Below, piece after piece: positions 60,473 through 64,000 of a DNA stretch of 64,000 nt. This DNA is from a candidate division WOR-1 bacterium RIFOXYB2_FULL_37_13 (GTDB lineage Bacteria; Margulisbacteria; WOR-1; XYC2-FULL-46-14; XYC2-FULL-37-10), in assembly GCA_001771535.1 (NCBI GenBank), contig MEUB01000017.1, forward strand, positions 1-64,000. Direction: 5' to 3'. The translations under genes and the position numbers were made by a program. Under the pieces are notes generated by a model. That model was not told the origin of the DNA, made no database searches, and worked only from the letters and a program-made list of their open reading frames with translations. Each line of letters begins with the position of its first letter. Within the stretch, counting starts at the first letter, position 1.

Positions 60473-61584
60473 AGTTTATTGATGTTTTAAATAAGACCGA
60501 TTTTTCAAAAATATCTTCTATTTCTGAACATGCATCTGATTTAGAGGTCAAAAGCATTTTGTCAAAAGAAAAAATAACATTTGAAGATTATATTATTCTT
60601 TTGTCTGAAACGGCGGTTAATTATCTGGAAGAAATGGCGAGAAAAGCTCAAATGATTACACAAAAGTTTTTTGGGAAGACGATTTTACTATATGCCCCAA
60701 TATATTTAAGTAATGAATGTGATAATTCTTGTATTTATTGCGGTTTCAACCAAAAGGTTTCAGGGAAGAGGATTTCTCTTTCTGTTTCTGAAGTTATAAA
60801 AGAGGCCGATTTTCTATATGATCGCGGATTTCGGCACATCCTTTTGGTCTCCGGCGAAAAAAAGGGTATTGTTTCAATTGCATATTTAAAAGAGATTGTT
60901 TCTACTTTGCACAAAAAATTTGAATCCATTTCTATCGAGATTTTCCCCTTGGAAGAGAACGAATATAAAGAGCTTTTTTCCGTTGGTGTAGATGGAATAA
61001 CTATTTATCAAGAGGTTTATGATAAAGAGATTTATAAAAAGGTTCATCCCGCAGGACCAAAATCCGACTATGAGTTTCGTTTGGCAACGCCGGAGAGGGC
61101 GGGGAGGGTGGGTTTCTACAGAATAAATATAGGAGCTCTTTTGGGGCTTGGGGAATTTCAAAAAGAGGCAGCTTGCGTCGGCCTTCACGCTTCATATCTT
61201 AGGAAAAAATTTTGGAAGTCGCAAATTTCAATTTCTTTCCCGAGAATACAGGGATCGGGAGCCAATTTCAAACCAATAAATCCTATTTCTGACAAGCAGC
61301 TTGTCCAGATGTTATGCGCCCTTCGATTGTTTCTGCCGCAAGCCGGGCTTGTTCTTTCTACTCGTGAGAGTGGAACCTTTAGAGATAATTTAATTTCACT
61401 TGGAACAACGCAGATGAGCGCGGAATCAAAGACAAGCCCTGGGGGATATTTAAATTGCAACCAAGAGGGTGAGCAGTTTAATGTGTCAGATAAGAGGAGC
61501 GTTGAAGAAGTTTCGCAAGCGATCAAGCTTAAAGGGTATGAGCCGGTTTTTAAGGACTGGGACAAAGCCCTCACCCAATCTTAG
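60469..61584 (+). CDS. thiH: 2-iminoacetate synthase ThiH
   Basis: A 371-aa radical-SAM enzyme that splits tyrosine to dehydroglycine and p-cresol for ThiG. The cluster motif C-x3-C-x2-C is in [15 protein letters not shown]. Other marks are [21 protein letters not shown] and SISFPRIQG. ThiH rather than ThiO implies anaerobic-style thiamine synthesis. It overlaps thiG by 4 bp and is followed by a hairpin and thiS. Confidence 0.93.
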   Translation: MKFIDVLNKTDFSKISSISEHASDLEVKSILSKEKITFEDYIILLSETAVNYLEEMARKAQMITQKFFGKTILLYAPIYLSNECDNSCIYCGFNQKVSGKRISLSVSEVIKEADFLYDRGFRHILLVSGEKKGIVSIAYLKEIVSTLHKKFESISIEIFPLEENEYKELFSVGVDGITIYQEVYDKEIYKKVHPAGPKSDYEFRLATPERAGRVGFYRINIGALLGLGEFQKEAACVGLHASYLRKKFWKSQISISFPRIQGSGANFKPINPISDKQLVQMLCALRLFLPQAGLVLSTRESGTFRDNLISLGTTQMSAESKTSPGGYLNCNQEGEQFNVSDKRSVEEVSQAIKLKGYEPVFKDWDKALTQS

Positions 61585-61610
61585 GAGTTTTGAGAGTTTA
61601 CAGGTATGAA

Positions 61611-61631
61611 CCCTCTCCCAGAGGGAGAGGG
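61611..61631. repeat. 9-bp perfect hairpin between thiH and thiS
   Basis: CCCTCTCCC-AGA-GGGAGAGGG pairs completely with a 3-nt loop. No T-run follows, so it is not a standard terminator. Hairpins with these arms are a common dispersed intergenic repeat in many bacteria. It may attenuate or stabilise the thiGH message before thiS. Confidence 0.7.
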
Positions 61632-61677
61632 AGTTTCTAGGTGATATAAAAAAGAAAGATCAAATACAGAAAAAAAA

Positions 61678-61893
61678 ATGAGGGTTATGATAAAAATTAT
61701 TGTAAATGGAAAAGAATATCAGTTTGAAAAAGAGCTTACGGTTTTTACTCTCTTGCAGTATTTTAATTTAAACCCTTACAGGATTGTAGTGCAAATAAAT
61801 GAGAGTGAAGTTGTCCCTAAAGAGAGCTTTCAGAAATATAAAGTTAAAAATGGCGATAGGGTAGAATTTGTTAAGTTTATGGCTGGAGGGTGA
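61678..61893 (+). CDS. thiS: Sulfur carrier protein ThiS
   Basis: A 71-aa ubiquitin-like protein (68 aa from the ATG at 61687). The start IKIIVNGKEYQ and the C-terminal FVKFMAGG end in the Gly-Gly that is adenylated and thiocarboxylated. The activating enzyme ThiF is not in the window. It lies about 90 bp after thiH, with a hairpin between, and overlaps the convergent bioA by 17 bp. Confidence 0.9.
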   Translation: MRVMIKIIVNGKEYQFEKELTVFTLLQYFNLNPYRIVVQINESEVVPKESFQKYKVKNGDRVEFVKFMAGG

Positions 61894-63178
61894 TTTTTTT
61901 AATCGCCTCATAAGTTATCTCAAGAAGTTTCTTTAATTCTTGCAAAGTAATCCCAAGTGGCGGCATGAGGACTATTACATCTCCTAGCGGCCGCAGAATT
62001 GCGCCGCGCTTTCTGGCTTCCAAAATTACTTGATGCCCAACTCTCTTCTTGTCGGAAACCAGTTCAATTCCGACCATAAAACCACATTGCCTTATTTCAC
62101 CGACATGTTTTAGTTGTTTGAATTTCTCAAGCGATTTTTTCATGAACTTTATTTTAGGCTGTAGTTTTTGTAAAGTCTTTTCTTTTTCAAATATTTCTAA
62201 ATTGGCAATAGCCGCGGCGCAGCCGAGAGGGTTCCCCGTATATGTGTGGCCGTGAAAAAATGTTTTTTTGCTTTCATACGAGCCCAGAAATGCATTGTAA
62301 ATTTCATCAGTCGTCAAAGTTGCTGCTACGGGGAGATAGCCCCCTGTCAATCCTTTTGCGACGCACATAATGTCGGGAGAAACTCCCTCATGTTCACACG
62401 CAAACATTTTCCCCGTCCTGCCAAACCCTGTTGCCACTTCATCGCATATAAGCAGGATGTTGTATTTTGTGCAAAGGCTTCTCGCCCCTTTTAAAAATCC
62501 TTTTGGTTGAAGCAATATTCCCGCCGCTCCCTGGATAAGCGGCTCAACAATCATTGCCGCCACTTCTTTGTGATGGGTTTTCATAACTTTTTCCACTTCT
62601 TTTAAATTTGTTGAAACTTGGAAGGCTTTAAAGAGAAGGGGCTTGTATATTTCGTGAAACAGATCAATCCCCCCAACCGAAACTGACCCTACAGTATCCC
62701 CATGATACGCATTCTTTAATGTTATGAATTTTGTTTTTCTGTTTTTTAATTGGACATTGGACATTGGATGTTGGACATTTACTTGTTGCCAGTATTGAAA
62801 CGCAATCTTAAGCGCGATTTCAACAGCAGTCGACCCGTTATCAGAGTAAAAGACTTTATTTAATCCTTTTGGCGTTATCTCAACAAGTTTTTTAGCAAGC
62901 TCAATCGATGGAACATTAGCCAGACCGAGGAGCGTAGAGTGAGCTACTTTGTTTAATTGTTTAATTATTGCCTGATTGATTTTTTTTTTGCGATGCCCAT
63001 GTATTGTGACCCAAAGGGAAGAGATCCCGTCTATATATTTATTCTTATCCGTATCGTATAGATAGATTCCGTCTCCTTTTTCAATTACAAGCTGGTCGTT
63101 TTTTTCCCAATCTTCCATTTGAGTAAAAGGATGCCATATGTATTGTTTATCCTTGTTTTGAAGGCTCTTATTTGCCAT
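61877..63178 (-). CDS. bioA: Adenosylmethionine-8-amino-7-oxononanoate aminotransferase
   Basis: A 433-aa PLP enzyme that aminates KAPA to DAPA with S-adenosylmethionine as donor. Marks: YIWHPFTQMEDW, SLWVTIHGHRKKKI, KNAYHGDTVGSVSVGG, the PLP-Lys segment CVAKGLTGGYLPVAATL and GHTYTGNPLGCAAA. A short insert of repeats lies between FQYWQQ and KTKFITLKNAYH. The ATG follows TGCTATACT (minus, -10 at 63186-63191) by 7 nt. bioD lies beyond, on the same strand, with a small opposing gene between. Confidence 0.95.
   Translation of the reverse strand: MANKSLQNKDKQYIWHPFTQMEDWEKNDQLVIEKGDGIYLYDTDKNKYIDGISSLWVTIHGHRKKKINQAIIKQLNKVAHSTLLGLANVPSIELAKKLVEITPKGLNKVFYSDNGSTAVEIALKIAFQYWQQVNVQHPMSNVQLKNRKTKFITLKNAYHGDTVGSVSVGGIDLFHEIYKPLLFKAFQVSTNLKEVEKVMKTHHKEVAAMIVEPLIQGAAGILLQPKGFLKGARSLCTKYNILLICDEVATGFGRTGKMFACEHEGVSPDIMCVAKGLTGGYLPVAATLTTDEIYNAFLGSYESKKTFFHGHTYTGNPLGCAAAIANLEIFEKEKTLQKLQPKIKFMKKSLEKFKQLKHVGEIRQCGFMVGIELVSDKKRVGHQVILEARKRGAILRPLGDVIVLMPPLGITLQELKKLLEITYEAIKKITLQP
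62748..62780. repeat. Short tandem repeat inside bioA
   Basis: The plus strand shows ATTGGAC/ATTGGAC/ATTGGATG/TTGGAC head to tail. It encodes an extra segment, about VNVQHPMSNVQ, in BioA that I do not expect from the family, placed before a conserved active-site block. The frame is kept. Slipped-strand changes in copy number are possible. Confidence 0.55.
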
Positions 63179-63203
63179 TTTATTAAGTATAGCATTTTTT
63201 TAT

Positions 63204-63482
63204 ATGGACAAAATACAAGTTTTGCTCTGTTTGTTTCGACTGGAAAAGAACATGGCACACGAAATGATAATTAAGCTGCACGGATTAGTTTCCGCGCTTT
63301 ACGGACCACAGAGAGCCAAAACGCTTGATTATTTAAATAAAAATGCTGATGACTGGAAAACCAATGAAGAAATGTGCAGGGCTCTTAGGATTTGCAGCCA
63401 ACTTTATCCTGAAGACAAAGAGCATGCCGCCCAAATTTTGTCTAAAATTGAAAAATCTCCCTCCGAACAACCGCAGGTATAA
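63204..63482 (+). CDS. Small hypothetical protein opposite the bioD end
   Basis: A 92-aa helical protein (76 aa from the ATG at 63252, MAHEMIIKLHGLV) ending SKIEKSPSEQPQV. I do not recognise it. Its last 79 bp overlap the 3' end of bioD on the other strand, a large overlap for this compact but mostly non-nested window. The N-terminal part lies in otherwise free space between bioA and bioD. It is either a small gene or a chance frame. Confidence 0.35.
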   Translation: MDKIQVLLCLFRLEKNMAHEMIIKLHGLVSALYGPQRAKTLDYLNKNADDWKTNEEMCRALRICSQLYPEDKEHAAQILSKIEKSPSEQPQV

Positions 63483-64000
63483 TTAGGTATCTCTGAAATT
63501 TCAAAAAATGCCTCAGCATTTGTTTTTTCTGATAGGGTTTTTCCTGTATATTTGTTTATAACAATTCCGGCTATTTTTATTTTTCTTGCTTTTAGCGCTT
63601 CTATTGTTAAAAGGGTATGGTTTATTGTCCCAAGCCCCGGGCGAGCAACAATTAAAGCGGAAATGCCCATGTCTTTTATTAAATCCGCGACAAAATAATC
63701 TTTTAAAATAGGAACCAGGACGCCTCCTATCCCTTCGACAATGACAATGTCGTGAAGTTTTTGGAGTTTTTTAAAAGCGGCAAATATTTTTTTAAGCGCA
63801 ATTTTCTTTTTTAAGATTTTTGAGGCGGAGTAAGGAGCAAGAGGTAGTTTTAAGTGTATCGGATTGATTAGATCGAGAGGCTCTTTTAGATGAAGAATTT
63901 TTTTTAGATGTCTTGCGTCGTCATCTTTTGTAGAACCTGTTGAAATAGGCTTCATGACGCCGACATTATGGCCTTCCCGCATTAAATATTTTGCCAATAA
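63404..64000 (-). CDS. bioD: Dethiobiotin synthetase (partial, 5' end outside window)
   Basis: The visible 198 or so residues are the C-terminal bulk of BioD, which closes the ureido ring of dethiobiotin. The reading begins LLAKYLMREGHNVGVMKPISTG, so the P-loop (GTDTGVGKT type) lies just past the window edge. VIVEGIGGVLVPI, VARPGLGTINHTLLTIEALK and GIVINKY match the family. The annotated start cannot be given. Confidence 0.9.
   Translation of the reverse strand, partial: LLAKYLMREGHNVGVMKPISTGSTKDDDARHLKKILHLKEPLDLINPIHLKLPLAPYSASKILKKKIALKKIFAAFKKLQKLHDIVIVEGIGGVLVPILKDYFVADLIKDMGISALIVARPGLGTINHTLLTIEALKARKIKIAGIVINKYTGKTLSEKTNAEAFFEISEIPNYTCGCSEGDFSILDKIWAACSLSSG

Noticed and set aside
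61611-61631. Rho-independent terminator or CRISPR-like repeat at the CCCTCTCCC hairpin
   Set aside because: No T-run follows it and the repeat is single, so neither reading is supported. No CRISPR array was seen anywhere in the window.

Overview
The window looks like a piece of chromosome from an AT-rich, uncultivated bacterium. It keeps its own histidine, leucine, biotin, thiamine and NAD genes, handles murein (M23 hydrolase, lytic transglycosylase) and carries a type IV pilus/type II secretion ATPase. A deep-branching candidate phylum of the Saganbacteria/Margulisbacteria or Omnitrophota kind would fit, but this is inferred from style and gene content; no rRNA or marker alignment is available. 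Genes are tightly packed, often with TAATG or ATGA overlaps.

Layout. 0-12 kb: a partial Fic protein, then an envelope/sugar/histidine run (M23 peptidase, CtpA protease, PGI/PMI, sugar nucleotidyltransferase, hisD). leuC-leuD-miaA, on the opposite strand, converge on this run. A TPR protein, rnc and pyrC follow. 12-14 kb: a reduced GspE/PilB-type ATPase behind a sigma-54-like promoter, a cysteine-rich small protein and an operon of three tiny membrane proteins. 14-35.5 kb: two homologous giant proteins (1802 and 1780 aa) about 10 kb apart, with yifB, yraN, a UPF0280 gene, hisB, a MazF module, ruvB, a lytic transglycosylase and an AAA/DUF4143 protein between them. 35.5-42 kb: galT, nadK, cutA, rlmD, a thioesterase and a YchF-like protein with a ruined P-loop. 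42-52.4 kb: an accessory island with a second AAA/DUF4143 protein and three AbiEi-AbiEii toxin-antitoxin pairs. Each pair has a different divergent hypothetical gene beside it, and nadC and a transglutaminase sit in the middle. 52.4-64 kb: a UvrD-like helicase, xseAB, bioF, bioB, hicB, a BioH-like esterase, tRNA-Glu, thiGHS, bioA and partial bioD.

The strongest candidate for something undescribed is the giant protein pair. Each copy has a C-terminal HSP90-type (GHKL) ATPase with motifs in the usual order and an N-terminal GHKL-like module whose motifs appear in permuted order. Each also has a middle region that may be a beta-propeller, and a C-terminal HExxH...HGxxF zinc-protease signature like that of SprT/Spartan. 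The two genes share a 42-bp block just upstream (39/42 identical).

Other signals: the first 97 bp of hisB is duplicated on the far side of the MazF/TIGR04255 module, as expected for insertion with target duplication. The abiE promoters carry large inverted repeats. Thirteen genes have a -10 hexamer ending only 5-7 nt before the start codon, which suggests widespread leaderless mRNAs and decides several starts. Operon-internal genes often have clear Shine-Dalgarno sites instead. Biotin synthesis is nearly complete here (BioH-like, bioF, bioA, bioD, bioB; no bioC seen) but is scattered over several transcription units.
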